From Cellulosimicrobium cellulans (lineage in GTDB: Bacteria > Actinomycetota > Actinomycetes > Actinomycetales > Cellulomonadaceae), in NCBI RefSeq assembly GCF_024124905.1, contig NZ_JAMXST010000005.1, positions 1 to 64,000 of the forward strand: DNA of 64,000 nt, read 5' to 3'. Of the stretch, positions 51,481 to 60,983 are shown piece after piece. Numbering within the stretch: position 1 is the first letter of the stretch; every line of letters begins with the position of its first letter. Under the pieces are notes generated by a model that saw only the letters and a program-made list of their open reading frames with translations, did no database searches and was not told where the DNA came from. Made by a program: the position numbers and the translations under genes.

Positions 51481-52107
51481 TCAGGCGGCCGCCCAGGCGC
51501 CGGCCGCCAGGCGCGACTCCAGGCCCTCGAAGGCCCAGCGGTCGACGACGAGCACCGCGCCGCCCGGAGCGTCCGGGACGTACCACTGGAGCTGCTCGAC
51601 GGTGCGCACCTCGGCCCCGGAGGGGTCGACGCACGAGAGCGTCCAGCGCGCGAGCGTGGCGGCCGTCCCCGCGACCTCGACGTCCGACTCGACCGCCTCC
51701 CCCACCGCGCGGGCCGCGAGCTGGTCGGTGCCCGGGCAGGTCGCGCCGTCGGGCACGTAGGCGGCGGCGGGGTCGACGCCGTCGAGGCCCGCGCCGGTGA
51801 GGATCTCGAAGGCGGGGCAGACCGCGTCCTCGGGGCACCCGCCCGAGCGGACCTGCGTGACGCCGTCGGCGGGCTGGAGCACGGACCAGTACTCGGCGGC
51901 CGGGAGCTGGAGGGGGCCGACCGGGACCTTGCTCTCGTCGGCGTGGGCGCCGTGCGCGCCGTGGTCCTCGGCCGTCGCCGGGCCCGAGCCTCCGTCGGCG
52001 GTCGCGTCGGGCTCGGAGCCCCCCGAGCAGCCGGCGAGGAGCAGTCCGCCGAGCGCGACGGCCGCGAGGGAGAGGGAGAGACGGGTCGTTCGATGCTGCA
52101 CGTGCAC
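51481..52107 (-). CDS. Putative lipoprotein, unknown function
   Basis: This 208-residue protein has a typical lipoprotein signal ending LLLAGC (cysteine about 27), then a Gly/Asp/His-rich linker with an EDHGAHGAHADE stretch that could bind metal. The mature domain has four cysteines and a C-terminal LVVDRWAFEGLESRL. I do not recognise the family. The GTG at 52107 is chosen; a second GTG two codons later is equally possible. An AAAGG sequence lies upstream. It follows the chitinase gene on the same strand but is separated from it by a terminator. Confidence 0.75.
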   Translation of the reverse strand: MHVQHRTTRLSLSLAAVALGGLLLAGCSGGSEPDATADGGSGPATAEDHGAHGAHADESKVPVGPLQLPAAEYWSVLQPADGVTQVRSGGCPEDAVCPAFEILTGAGLDGVDPAAAYVPDGATCPGTDQLAARAVGEAVESDVEVAGTAATLARWTLSCVDPSGAEVRTVEQLQWYVPDAPGGAVLVVDRWAFEGLESRLAAGAWAAA

Positions 52108-52231
52108 GTTTGGTCGCCTTTCACGGTCGGAGGTCCCCGCAGCCCACTGGGGAGAGCTGCGGAGACCTCGTCGGTCTTGTCACGCTAGCGAGCGCGACCA
52201 CGGGTCGAGATGCGTGAGACCCACACGATGG

Positions 52232-52269
52232 CGGCTCGCGGGTACGGGATTCCCCGTACCCGCGAGCCG
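52232..52269 (-). terminator. Terminator after the first chitinase gene
   Basis: Perfect 17-bp stem (52232-52248 with 52253-52269), four-base loop, 37 bp downstream of the minus-strand stop at 52306. Confidence 0.78.
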
Positions 52270-52305
52270 TCGCGGCGGGACCTCGTCAGGGACGCTGGCG
52301 GCGCG

Positions 52306-54978
52306 TCAGCACGCGCCGCCGTCGGCCCACGGACCCCACGCCGAGGCGCCGGGGGTGTCGTTCTGGGTCCAGTAGCGCGCCGTCCACACGTGACCGCCGT
52401 GGCTCACGACCGCGCCGCCGGTGTAGACCGTGCCCGCGACCCAGGCCGCGGCGGCGCACTCGCCCGTGCCGGTGCCGGGGCCGCCCGGACCCCCGCCGCT
52501 CCCGGAGCCCGGGAGGTCGACGACGGTGACGCCGCGCGGGTGGTCGTACGTCGTGGCGTAGTCCACGCCGTCGACCGTGACGATCACGTTGGAGAACTGG
52601 GCGGCCGGCATCGACCACTTGAGCTGGTTCGTGATCGAGCCGCCCGCCGGGATGCCCCCCGTCGGGACCGTGAACTGCACGGTGTGGAAGTCGCCGTCGA
52701 GGCCGCCGACGTTGTCCCCCGTGTGGCCCTTCGCGGTGACCGTGGTCTTGAAGCCGCTCCAGTCGCTCATCTCGCCCGGGTCGGTCGTGCCGTACTGGAA
52801 CGAGATCGTCGCGCCCGCCGGGATGTCCTTCGCACCGTTGTTGGCGAAGACGACCTTGGGCGAGATCGGGTAGTTGTTGTCGCCGAGCGCGAACTCCGTG
52901 TACCGGATGTCGACGTCGAGCGCCTGCGTCGGCATCGTCCGGTCGGCGTTCGCCTTCGACGCGCCGTACGGCGTCGTGGTCGAGAGCTTGCTGTGCATGA
53001 GGTCGACGAGCGTGCTGCCGATCTCGTACTGGCCCTTCGCCTGGTCGTAGCCGAAGTCGCCCGCGAGCTCCCAGATCATCAGGCCGCCGAGGCCGGTGTC
53101 CGCGACGTAGTCCGCCTTGGCCGCGATCGCCTCGGTCGAGTCACCGGAGAGGAACGTCTTCGTCTGCGCGTTCCACCACCACTCGTTCTTCGTGACCGGG
53201 TCGAAGTGGCGCTCGTAGGTGCCCTGGATCGTGTCCGTGACGCCGTACGCGGAGACGTAGTCGCCCGTCACGCCCTTCTCGAGGTTGAGCACGTGCCACA
53301 TCGGGTTGACGCCCGCCGGGACCGCGTTGCCCTGCGGGTCGCTGTCGTACCAGAGGTTGTCGATGCCCTCCGCGCCGTAGCCGCACTTGTTGTTCGTGCC
53401 CGCCGGGCAGAGGAACCCGGCCGGCGCCTTCGCGGTGCCGCCCATGCCGTACGTGCCGCCCTGGACGCCCTGGAAGCCGCGCGTGTAGAACGGCACGCCC
53501 AGGTTGATGCGGCCGGCCTGCATGGCGCCGCGGAAGTAGTGCGAGGCCCAGTCGCCGTTGAGGTAGCCGATGCCCTTGTACGCGCTGTACACGCCGCCGG
53601 CCGCGAGCTCGGGGTCCTTGCCGTCGTCGAACAGGGCGCCGTTGCCGCCCACGTACTCGTTCCAGGCGCCGTGCAGGTCGTACGTCATCATGTTCACGTA
53701 GTCCGTGTACTGCGTGACCTGGTAGACCTCCATGCCGCGCAGCAGCCAGCCCGACGACGGCGTCGCGGTCGTCAGCATGTAGTACTCGCCGTCCTGCGCG
53801 CCCGCCGCGTCGAGCTTCTCGCGCAGGGTCTTCATGAGGTTCACGTAGCCCTGGAAGAGCTGCCCGCGGCGCTTGTCGGAGATCTGGAAGTCGTCCGGGT
53901 TGCCGGCCTGGTTGTTGGACGTCGGGTACTCGTAGTCGATGTCGATGCCGTCGAACCCGTACTGGCGGACGAAGTCGACGACCGAGTCCGCGAAGGTGTC
54001 GATGCGCGCCTGCGACTCCGTCATCGTGTAGAAGCCGCCGGACGCGACGCGCTTCCCGCTCGCGTCGAAGTAGCCGCCCGTCTCGGCCCAGCCGCCCACG
54101 GCCGGGATGACCTTGACGCCCGGGTGGGCCTTCTTGTACTTCGCCAGCAGGTTGAAGTGGCCCGTGTAGTCGAGCGCCGGGTCCATCTCCGCACCCGCGA
54201 CGCCCGGCCACGTCATGTCCGTCGCCGCGTTGCCGGCCGCGCCCGCGTTCACGGAGACCTTGTCGTTGCCGTCGATGTGCGCGAACGCGTAGTTGATGTG
54301 GGAGAGCTTGTCCCAGGGGATGTCGCTCGCGAGGTAGCGCGGCTGGCCGTTCGTGCCGGTCCGCCAGCTCGAGAAGTAGCCGATGACGCGGCGGTCGAGC
54401 CCGTTCGGCAGCTTCTCCCGACCGCTCTCGTCGTACACGTCGCAGTAGGGCGTCCTGACGCCCGGCGTCTGCGCCATGCCGTCAGGACGGCACTTCTCGT
54501 CCGGGTTCGCGGCGGGGTCGGTCGTCGGGTCCGTCGTGGGGTCGGTCGTCGGGTCCGTCGTGGGGTCGGTGGTCGGGTCGGTCGTCGGGTCGGTGGTCGG
54601 GTCCGTCGTCGGGTCGGTCGTCGGGTCCGTGGTCGGGTCCGTCGTCGGCTCCTCGGTCGGGGTGTCGCCGCACGCGCCGAGCGACTCCCAGGGGCCGTAC
54701 GCCTCCGCGCCCGGGACGTTGTTCTGCGTCCACCACTTCGCCCGGTAGTTCTGGCCGCCGTACGCGACGGTCGCGCCGCCCACGTAGGCGGGGGTCGCGG
54801 ACCAGGGGTCCGCGCACGCCGTGGCCGTGGCGGCGGCGAGGGGGGTCGTGGCCTGCGCGGCCGCGGCACCGGCGAGGCCGGTGGCCAGCACGGCGAGCGT
54901 CGTGACGGCCGCGACGACCTGTGGCCGGCGTCCGGGAGCGCGGGGGGCGCGCGCCCGAGGGGTCAGGGACAACCGCAT
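52306..54978 (-). CDS. Modular GH18 chitinase with CBM5/12 modules at both ends
   Basis: This 890-residue secreted chitinase has a signal peptide (about 1-44) and a carbohydrate-binding CBM5/12 module (about 55-100, YGGQNYRAKWWTQNNVPG). A linker of eleven TTDP repeats follows, then the GH18 catalytic barrel with DGIDIDYEYP (catalytic Glu at about 350) and YDLHGAWNEY. A beta domain resembling a cellulose/chitin-binding module follows (about 690-830), then a final CBM5/12 (GGHVWTARYWTQND). It hydrolyses chitin outside the cell. The second chitinase lies upstream on the same strand, with a terminator and about 240 bp between, so they are separate transcripts. Confidence 0.94.
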   Translation of the reverse strand: MRLSLTPRARAPRAPGRRPQVVAAVTTLAVLATGLAGAAAAQATTPLAAATATACADPWSATPAYVGGATVAYGGQNYRAKWWTQNNVPGAEAYGPWESLGACGDTPTEEPTTDPTTDPTTDPTTDPTTDPTTDPTTDPTTDPTTDPTTDPTTDPAANPDEKCRPDGMAQTPGVRTPYCDVYDESGREKLPNGLDRRVIGYFSSWRTGTNGQPRYLASDIPWDKLSHINYAFAHIDGNDKVSVNAGAAGNAATDMTWPGVAGAEMDPALDYTGHFNLLAKYKKAHPGVKVIPAVGGWAETGGYFDASGKRVASGGFYTMTESQARIDTFADSVVDFVRQYGFDGIDIDYEYPTSNNQAGNPDDFQISDKRRGQLFQGYVNLMKTLREKLDAAGAQDGEYYMLTTATPSSGWLLRGMEVYQVTQYTDYVNMMTYDLHGAWNEYVGGNGALFDDGKDPELAAGGVYSAYKGIGYLNGDWASHYFRGAMQAGRINLGVPFYTRGFQGVQGGTYGMGGTAKAPAGFLCPAGTNNKCGYGAEGIDNLWYDSDPQGNAVPAGVNPMWHVLNLEKGVTGDYVSAYGVTDTIQGTYERHFDPVTKNEWWWNAQTKTFLSGDSTEAIAAKADYVADTGLGGLMIWELAGDFGYDQAKGQYEIGSTLVDLMHSKLSTTTPYGASKANADRTMPTQALDVDIRYTEFALGDNNYPISPKVVFANNGAKDIPAGATISFQYGTTDPGEMSDWSGFKTTVTAKGHTGDNVGGLDGDFHTVQFTVPTGGIPAGGSITNQLKWSMPAAQFSNVIVTVDGVDYATTYDHPRGVTVVDLPGSGSGGGPGGPGTGTGECAAAAWVAGTVYTGGAVVSHGGHVWTARYWTQNDTPGASAWGPWADGGAC
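54514..54645 (-). repeat. 12-bp tandem repeat coding for the TTDP linker (11 units)
   Basis: Eleven 12-bp units (GGGTCGGTCGTC and variants on the plus strand) encode the Thr/Asp/Pro linker of the chitinase. Third-position differences show the repeat is old enough to drift but can still change by slippage. Confidence 0.85.
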
Positions 54979-55221
54979 GGGGTACCTCGATCTGCTGGGT
55001 CGGTGCGCACGACGCCGGACGGCGTCGCGTCGGGCACGGTCGCCGGGGGGAGGGCGACCGACGGGTGAAGGGTTGCTGAGGGGTGCCGAGCGGGACCCGT
55101 CACGACGGCGGTCGACGACGGAGGCGTTCGGTGACGCGGCGAGGGGAGGGTGCACGGGCGGGTGCACGGGACTCGTCACCGCACCCGCCGTCGACCACGT
55201 CGTGGACGGGGCCCCGCTCGG

Positions 55222-55252
55222 CGGCGCCGGTCGCTCGTGGCGACCGGCGCCG
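55222..55252 (-). terminator. Terminator after the second chitinase gene
   Basis: Perfect 13-bp stem (55222-55234 with 55240-55252), five-base loop, 13 bp beyond the minus-strand stop at 55266. The rest of the gap to 54979 should carry the promoter of the first chitinase; none was clearly recognised. Confidence 0.75.
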
Positions 55253-55265
55253 TCAGGGGTGGGCG

Positions 55266-57146
55266 TCAGCAGGCGCCCAGCGACTCCCAGGGGCCGTACT
55301 GCTCCGCGCCCGGGACGTTGTTCTGCGTCCACCACTTCGCGCGGTAGCTCTGGCCCTGGTAGGAGACCGTCGCGCCACCGGTGTAGACCGCGCTCGACGA
55401 CCAGGCGGGCGCCGTGCACGTGCCCGGGTCCGTCGGGTCGGTCGGGTCGGTCGGGTCCGTCGCGCCGCACGTGCCGGTCGCCTCCCACGGGCCGCCCGCG
55501 CTCGGGCGGTCGCCCTGGGTCCACCACTTGGCGCGGTAGTTCTTCCCCTCGAACGACACCGTCGCGCCGCCCGTGTACACCGCGGTCGACGACCAGGCGG
55601 CCAGGCAGTCCGTCGGGTCGGTCGGGTCCGTCGGGTCGGTCGGGTCCGTGGGGTCCGTGGGATCGGTCGGGTCCGTCGGGTCGGTCGAGCCGTCCGTGCC
55701 GTCGACCGGACCCGCCGGGAGCGCACGGACCTTGTCCGTGAAGGTCCCGAGCAGCGTGCCGTCGTGGTTGCCGGAGAGGTCCCACCACATGCCGCCGCCG
55801 AGGTTCAGGCGGTCGATGTACTCCGCCTTGGCGGCGACGGACCGCGCGTTGTCGTAGCCCCACCACTGGTCGCCGTCGTAGCGCCAGGCCGAGACCGTCG
55901 CCGGGTCGTAGTAGTCCTGGCCCCGCGTGCGGAGCTTGTCGTAGTCCTCGTTGCCCGCCTCCCAGGTGCCCGGTGCGGCCCCGTTCGCCGCCGACCACGG
56001 GGCCGAGGACGTGACGCCCTTCCAGCCGCGGCCGTACATGGCCATGCCGAGGCCGAGCTGGCTCGGGTCGACGCCGCCGCGCAGGTACTCCTGCACCGCC
56101 TTGTCGGCGCTGAACTGGCGGTTGGCCGCCCGCGGGTCGGCGGGGTCGTCGTACAGGTTGGCCTGGGGGCCGGCGAGCGCGGGGTCCCACGCGCCGTGCA
56201 GGTCGTAGCCCTGGACGTTGCCGTAGTCGAGGTACTCGAAGATCGCCGGGTCGTTCCAGCCGCCCGCCGCGATGTCGTCCGGGTTGGCCGGGAGGAACGC
56301 CGAGAGCAGGTAGTGCTTGCCGGTCTGCGCGCCGTACGCGTCGAGCTGCTTGCGGAACTCGGCGAGCAGCAGCTTGAAGTTCGCGCGGTCGTTGACGGTG
56401 TCGACGTAGTTGCCGACCTCGCCGTTGTTCGAGCCGGGCCACTCCCAGTCGATGTCGATGCCGTCGAACACACCGGCGGCGGCGCCGGCCCCGCCGCGGC
56501 CGTCGATCACCGGGAGGTTGCCCTTGATGTAGATGTCGATGCACGACGACACGAACTTCTCGCGCGACGCCTGCGTCGCGGCAGCCCGCGAGAAGTTCTT
56601 GGACCAGGTCCAGCCGCCGATGGAGATGAGGGCGCGGAGCTGCGGGTTCTTCGCCTTGAGCTGCTTGAGCTGGTTGAACGAGCCGGCGAGCGGCTGGTCC
56701 CACGTGTCGGCGACGCCGGCCACGGAGTTCGCGGCGGTGTAGCCCATGCCGAAGTCCGCCCACGCGTCACCGGCGCCGTCGGAGCCGTTGGGCCCCGTGC
56801 CCTGCGCCTTGTTCGCGATGAAGCACGTGAGGTTCTGGTAGTGGATGTTGCCGAACGAGTAGTTGATGTGCGTGAGGTCCTGGGCAGCGCCGGAGTCCTG
56901 GACCTTCTTGAGCTGGAAGTTGCGGCCGTACACGCCCCACTGCGTGAAGTAGCCGACGTTCCGGTAGCCGTTCACGTCGCTGTCGCCCGGGTGGGAGACG
57001 GCGGCGGGTGCGACCTCGGCGGCCTGGGCCGGTGCGACTCCCGCGAGGAGTCCGCCGACGAGCGCCGCAGCGGTCGCGAGCGCCGCGACACGTGCGCCGC
57101 GACGGCGCCCGGGTCGGGGTGGTCGGGTGAAGAGGGACACGTCCAT
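55266..57146 (-). CDS. Modular GH18 chitinase with two C-terminal CBM5/12 modules
   Basis: This 626-residue secreted enzyme has a signal peptide (about 1-42) and a GH18 domain (about 60-455) with VGYFTQWGVYGRNF, SIGGWTWS and FDGIDIDWEWPG (catalytic Glu at about 235). A TDP-repeat linker leads to two CBM5/12 modules (YRAKWWTQGDRPS and YRAKWWTQNNVPG). This layout is typical of endo-acting chitinases of the ChiC/ChiD kind. Together with the other chitinase it forms a chitin-degrading locus just downstream of a large LuxR regulator. Its promoter must lie within 57147-57405, where an imperfect inverted repeat (57271-57301) is visible. Confidence 0.94.
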   Translation of the reverse strand: MDVSLFTRPPRPGRRRGARVAALATAAALVGGLLAGVAPAQAAEVAPAAVSHPGDSDVNGYRNVGYFTQWGVYGRNFQLKKVQDSGAAQDLTHINYSFGNIHYQNLTCFIANKAQGTGPNGSDGAGDAWADFGMGYTAANSVAGVADTWDQPLAGSFNQLKQLKAKNPQLRALISIGGWTWSKNFSRAAATQASREKFVSSCIDIYIKGNLPVIDGRGGAGAAAGVFDGIDIDWEWPGSNNGEVGNYVDTVNDRANFKLLLAEFRKQLDAYGAQTGKHYLLSAFLPANPDDIAAGGWNDPAIFEYLDYGNVQGYDLHGAWDPALAGPQANLYDDPADPRAANRQFSADKAVQEYLRGGVDPSQLGLGMAMYGRGWKGVTSSAPWSAANGAAPGTWEAGNEDYDKLRTRGQDYYDPATVSAWRYDGDQWWGYDNARSVAAKAEYIDRLNLGGGMWWDLSGNHDGTLLGTFTDKVRALPAGPVDGTDGSTDPTDPTDPTDPTDPTDPTDPTDPTDCLAAWSSTAVYTGGATVSFEGKNYRAKWWTQGDRPSAGGPWEATGTCGATDPTDPTDPTDPGTCTAPAWSSSAVYTGGATVSYQGQSYRAKWWTQNNVPGAEQYGPWESLGAC

Positions 57147-57405
57147 GGGTCCTGCCTCGCTGCTGGTGCGGTGGGCCACGCTGCCGTCCTCCGGAGTCGT
57201 CGTCGCCCTCGGGTCCTCTCGAACGTAATGACGCGGGCACCGCGGCGTTATCCGCGCTTCCCACATTGTTCATGGTGCGAACTTACCCGCCACGTAAGGG
57301 TTCACCCGTAGGACAGAGGCCCTCAGAAGCGGACGAATCACACCGAATCGAACGCGGCTCGCGCCCCTCGCTACGTAGCGTCCCGACGGGGGTGGTGGGT
57401 TCCCC

Positions 57406-60400
57406 TCAACGCCCCACCCGGTGCGCGAGCACGGTGAGCTCGACGCGCGAGCGCACCCCGAGCTTGCGGAACACGCGACCGAGGTGCACCTCCACCGTGC
57501 GCACCGAGAGGTACAGCTGGTCCGCGGCCTCCCGGTTGGACGCGCCCTGGACGACGAGCAGCGCGACGTCGAGCTCGCGCTCGGTGAGCTCGTCGGACCA
57601 CCGGCCCCGGAGCTCGGCGAGCGCCTCGTCCGACACGTCGCTCTCGCGCACCGCGAGCCGGCACGCGTCCGGCGGCACGGGACGGGTCACGGGCTCGGCT
57701 CCCGGCCGCTGCCCGCCGAGCACCCCGGGCAGCGGCGCGTGCAGGCCCGCGGCGCGCGCCGCGGCCGCCCACGAGCCGGCGGGCGCGCCGCCCACCACGG
57801 CCCCGGTCGCCGCTGCGACCGGCCCCGCGGGCACCGGCGTCCCGGGCGCGTCGTCCGTCACCGGTCCGCCGAGGAGCCGGACGACGTCCGCGTGCTCCTC
57901 CCGCGCGATCGTCGTCCAGGCGTCCGCCCCCGCGTCGTCGAACAGCTCGATCGCGGACAGGAAGAGGCCGTGCGCACGCTGCAGTTCTCCGGCCCGCACG
58001 AGAGCCCGCGCGGCGCAGAGGTCCGTCCGCGCGTGCTCGTAGGGCGAGGCCGTGGTCCGGTTCACGCGCGTCGCCCGCTCGAGCGGCGCGGTGAGGTCCT
58101 CGGGTGCGGCGAGGGACACGTCGGCCCGGACGAGCGTCGCCGACCGCAGCGACGGCGGCAGCTCCTTCGCGTCCACCTTCCGCCGGGCCAGCGCGCGCTG
58201 CGCCGCGTCGTGGCGCCCGGCGACGACCCAGGCCTCGACGTCGTCCAGCCCGGGCAGCGGGAGCATGCGTGCGCTGTCGGGGCGCTCGCGCTCGGCCGCG
58301 AGCTCCAGGAGCGTGGCCGCCTGGGTCACGTGGTGCGCGAACGCCGCGCCCATCGCCCGGTCCACGAGGAGCCCGAGCCGGACCGGGCGGGACGTCGGGC
58401 TCGCGCACGTCTCCTCGAGCGCCGTCGCCACCGGTCCCACGACGCCGCGGGTCATCATGTCGAGACGGCGCGCCGCCGCCACGCCGAGCCCGGCGAACGG
58501 CAGCCCGAGCGGGAGCCGGAACGCCGCCTCGGCGAGCTCGTCCGCGGCCCGGGTCAGCGTGCCGCGCCACAGGTGCACGAGCGACTGGGCCAGCCGGACG
58601 TGCGCCTCCGCGAGCGGCGTGAGGGCGGCGTCCGGCCCGTCGAACCACCGGCCGCCGTCGCGGACCGGCGCGAGGGACGCGACGACGCTCGCGAGCGTCT
58701 GTGCCGCGTCGTCCAGCCGGTCGTCGGCCGCGAGGGCGAGCGCACGGCTCACCTGCAGCGACGCCTCGTGGTCGGGACCGAGGTCGACGTCGGGGACCAC
58801 CCCGCGCTCGCCCACCCCGAACACGGCCGCCCAGGACCGTGCGAGGGCGAGCCCCGCGGCCGTCTCGTCGTCGTCGCACCACGACGCGAGGAAGGTCGCC
58901 GTGTCGAGGAGCTGGGACGTGCTCACGCCGTCGCCCCGCTCGGCGTGCAGCCGTGCCGCGTTGAGCACGCCCGACACGACCCCCGCCACGGCGTCCGGCG
59001 CGAGGTCGTCGGGCTGTCCGCCGCGCAGGTAGGGCGAGAGGACGTCGTCGGGCACCTGACCCTCCGCGAGCGTCAGCGCGGCGACGAGCGGCCCGAGCGT
59101 CCGCGCGCGCAGCGCGTCGTCGCCGCTGCGAGACGCCTTGCGCAACCAGTCCGCCGCGTCCTGCACGTGGCCCGACCGCAGCGCGGCGACGCCCGCGATC
59201 GCGAACGCCTCGGCGCGGTGCTCGGTCGCGGCCTGGCTCGCGGCCTCGCGGGCCACCTCGTGCGCCCAGACGACGTCCCCGCGGTCCAGGTGCCGACGCG
59301 CGATCCGCAGCAGTCCCGGGACGAGCGCCGGGTCGCCGACGAGCGTCGCGAGCGCCGAGTGCCACACCGCGACGTCCTCCTCGCCCGCCCGGCGGTGCGC
59401 CTCGGCGAGCGCGACGTGCGCCGAGGTGCGCTCCGCGAGCCGCGCGTCCGCGTGGACCAGGGACCGCATGCGCGGGTCGACGAACGCGAAGCGGCCACCC
59501 ACGAGCGCGAGGTGCTCGGCGAGCGGGCCGTCGAGGACCTCGTCCATCGCGAGGCCGGTCGCCGACAGCAGCAGCTCCGTCCGGTCCACGACAGCCACGG
59601 CCGCGACCAGGAGCGCGTGCCGCTCCCCCTCGCTGAGGGCGGCGAGACGGTCGGCGAAGAGCGAGCGCACGGCGGGCACCGCCGGCAGCGGGTCCGGGAG
59701 GATCGACCCCCCGGAGAGCTGCTCCGGCGTGAGCAGCGCCGCCGTCTGGGTGAGCGCGGCGGCGTTGCCGCCGAGGAGCGACGCGAGGCGCGCCGCGACG
59801 TGCGGCGCGACGGCGAGCCGGCGCTCGACGAGCAGCAGGTGCAGGGCGTCGGCGGGCGCGAGCGGCGGGACGGCGCGGAGCTCGAACGGCCCGGAGGACG
59901 GGTCGAGCGCGCCCGCCGTCGCCGTACCGAGGAGCACGACCGGCGCGTGGCGCTGCGCGACGAGGCTCGCTAGGACGGCCCTGCTGAGCTCGTCCTGGAG
60001 GTGCAGGTCGTCGGCCACGAGCACGACCGTCGCGCCGTCGAACGACTCCACGAGGAGCTCGGCGAGCGCGACCGCCGCGACCTCCGGGAGGTGGCCGAAG
60101 CCGGGGTCGACGGGCTCGAGGACGCGCGTGAGGCGCTCCGGCACGACGCCGCCCGCGAGCTGCGACACCTGCGACACGAGCGACACGACCGCGGAGCCCG
60201 GCGCGGGAGCACCCGCGGGCGGGCGACACCGCAGGGTGAGCGTCGGGCGCGCGAAGGTGGACGTCGCGACGGCCTCGCACACGAGCTCGAGCGTCGCGCT
60301 CGCCCCCATGCCGCGCTCGGCCGTCCACACGAGGCCGCCCTTGCCCTCGCTCACGGCAGCGAGCGCGCGGTCGACCTCCTGCGCGCGGGAGGAGAGTCGC

Positions 60401-60474
60401 TCGAGCCGTCGCGCGGACCGCGTGTCCGCGCGACGGTGCGGCTCGGGAACCAGGTAGTCGTGCTGTTCTGACAT
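57406..60474 (-). CDS. Large LuxR family regulator (LAL-like) with defective P-loop
   Basis: This 1022-residue regulator has an N-terminal STAND/AAA-type domain, a long helical middle (TPR-like, about 330-900), and a C-terminal LuxR HTH (about 955-1018, LTERELDVALLVVQGASNRE then LYLSVRTVEVHLGRVFRKLG). In the P-loop place it has ERGMGASATLEL, without the lysine and Thr/Ser of Walker A, while the Walker B-like VVLVADDLHL is kept. LAL proteins usually activate sugar or antibiotic genes when they bind ATP and an inducer. It lies upstream of the chitinases on the same strand and may activate them. A GGAGGG site supports the ATG at 60474. Confidence 0.87.
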   Translation of the reverse strand: MSEQHDYLVPEPHRRADTRSARRLERLSSRAQEVDRALAAVSEGKGGLVWTAERGMGASATLELVCEAVATSTFARPTLTLRCRPPAGAPAPGSAVVSLVSQVSQLAGGVVPERLTRVLEPVDPGFGHLPEVAAVALAELLVESFDGATVVLVADDLHLQDELSRAVLASLVAQRHAPVVLLGTATAGALDPSSGPFELRAVPPLAPADALHLLLVERRLAVAPHVAARLASLLGGNAAALTQTAALLTPEQLSGGSILPDPLPAVPAVRSLFADRLAALSEGERHALLVAAVAVVDRTELLLSATGLAMDEVLDGPLAEHLALVGGRFAFVDPRMRSLVHADARLAERTSAHVALAEAHRRAGEEDVAVWHSALATLVGDPALVPGLLRIARRHLDRGDVVWAHEVAREAASQAATEHRAEAFAIAGVAALRSGHVQDAADWLRKASRSGDDALRARTLGPLVAALTLAEGQVPDDVLSPYLRGGQPDDLAPDAVAGVVSGVLNAARLHAERGDGVSTSQLLDTATFLASWCDDDETAAGLALARSWAAVFGVGERGVVPDVDLGPDHEASLQVSRALALAADDRLDDAAQTLASVVASLAPVRDGGRWFDGPDAALTPLAEAHVRLAQSLVHLWRGTLTRAADELAEAAFRLPLGLPFAGLGVAAARRLDMMTRGVVGPVATALEETCASPTSRPVRLGLLVDRAMGAAFAHHVTQAATLLELAAERERPDSARMLPLPGLDDVEAWVVAGRHDAAQRALARRKVDAKELPPSLRSATLVRADVSLAAPEDLTAPLERATRVNRTTASPYEHARTDLCAARALVRAGELQRAHGLFLSAIELFDDAGADAWTTIAREEHADVVRLLGGPVTDDAPGTPVPAGPVAAATGAVVGGAPAGSWAAAARAAGLHAPLPGVLGGQRPGAEPVTRPVPPDACRLAVRESDVSDEALAELRGRWSDELTERELDVALLVVQGASNREAADQLYLSVRTVEVHLGRVFRKLGVRSRVELTVLAHRVGR

Positions 60475-60601
60475 GTCGGGACCCTCCGTCCGGGGGCTTC
60501 GTCGCCCGTCGACCGGATGAAATGTTAACAACCCTCCGTAAACAAGGGATCACCACATCGTTTCCCGGTCGTCACACGACCGCCACCTGGGCCGACGGCG
60601 C

Positions 60602-60630
60602 TTGCCCCGTCTGGGACGGAGGGCTAGCCT
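60602..60630 (+). promoter_or_regulatory. Promoter for the corA transcript
   Basis: TTGCCC (60602-60607), 17-bp spacer, TAGCCT (60625-60630). Transcription from about 60637 would give a leader of nearly 350 bases before the small membrane protein gene. Confidence 0.65.
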
Positions 60631-60636
60631 GGCCTC

Positions 60637-60983
60637 GATCCCCGTCGCGGCCACGGTTCTCGTGCGCCCCGACCCGGGTGCGGCGCCCACGGCGCCGCCG
60701 CCACGAGAGCGAGGTGAGCCCCATGCCGGACGGCAGCAGTCATAGAACCGTGCACTGCGCGCTCACCCTCCGTGGCCCGCAGCCCGTCGCCTGAGTCGGC
60801 GAAGCCCGAGGACTCGCGCGGCCGGCCGTCGCCCCGCGCGGGGAGGTCGCCAGTGCGCACCGCGCGCGCCGTCGTGCGCGCCGCAGGAACACCCGCCGAC
60901 GCACCTCGCCGACCCACCCGCGCCCGCCGCCCACCCCGTGGCGCTCGCCCGTGGTCGTCGGCCCGCCGAGAAGGACGACCACC
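60637..60983 (+). promoter_or_regulatory. Long structured 5' leader upstream of corA
   Basis: Pairings visible by eye are TTCTCGTG with CACGAGAG (60657-60664 with about 60702-60709), GAGGTGAGC with GCTCACCCTC around the short ORF start, and GAGTC with GACTC near 60792-60820. The rest is very GC-rich. It does not match the M-box magnesium riboswitch I know, but its length, structure and place before a magnesium channel gene suggest control of expression. Confidence 0.45.
60723..60794 (+). CDS. Candidate 23-codon leader peptide upstream of corA
   Basis: An ATG at 60723 has AGGTGAG just upstream and opens a 23-residue ORF (MPDGSSHRTVHCALTLRGPQ and three more residues). It lies inside the corA leader and overlaps the strand of a predicted stem. 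In Salmonella, a short leader ORF upstream of corA (corL) controls transcription into corA. The same logic could apply here, but there is no sequence similarity to support it. Confidence 0.4.
   Translation: MPDGSSHRTVHCALTLRGPQPVA

Noticed and set aside
54979-56763. Fusion of the two chitinase genes in one long minus-strand ORF
   Set aside because: The upstream part is a different frame of the second chitinase; the first chitinase has its own signal peptide at 54978, and a terminator lies between.
60637-60983. M-box (ykoK) magnesium riboswitch upstream of corA
   Set aside because: The conserved GTTAGGTGAGGCTCC-type core and the later invariant loops were not found; only a general likeness (AGGTGAG) is seen.
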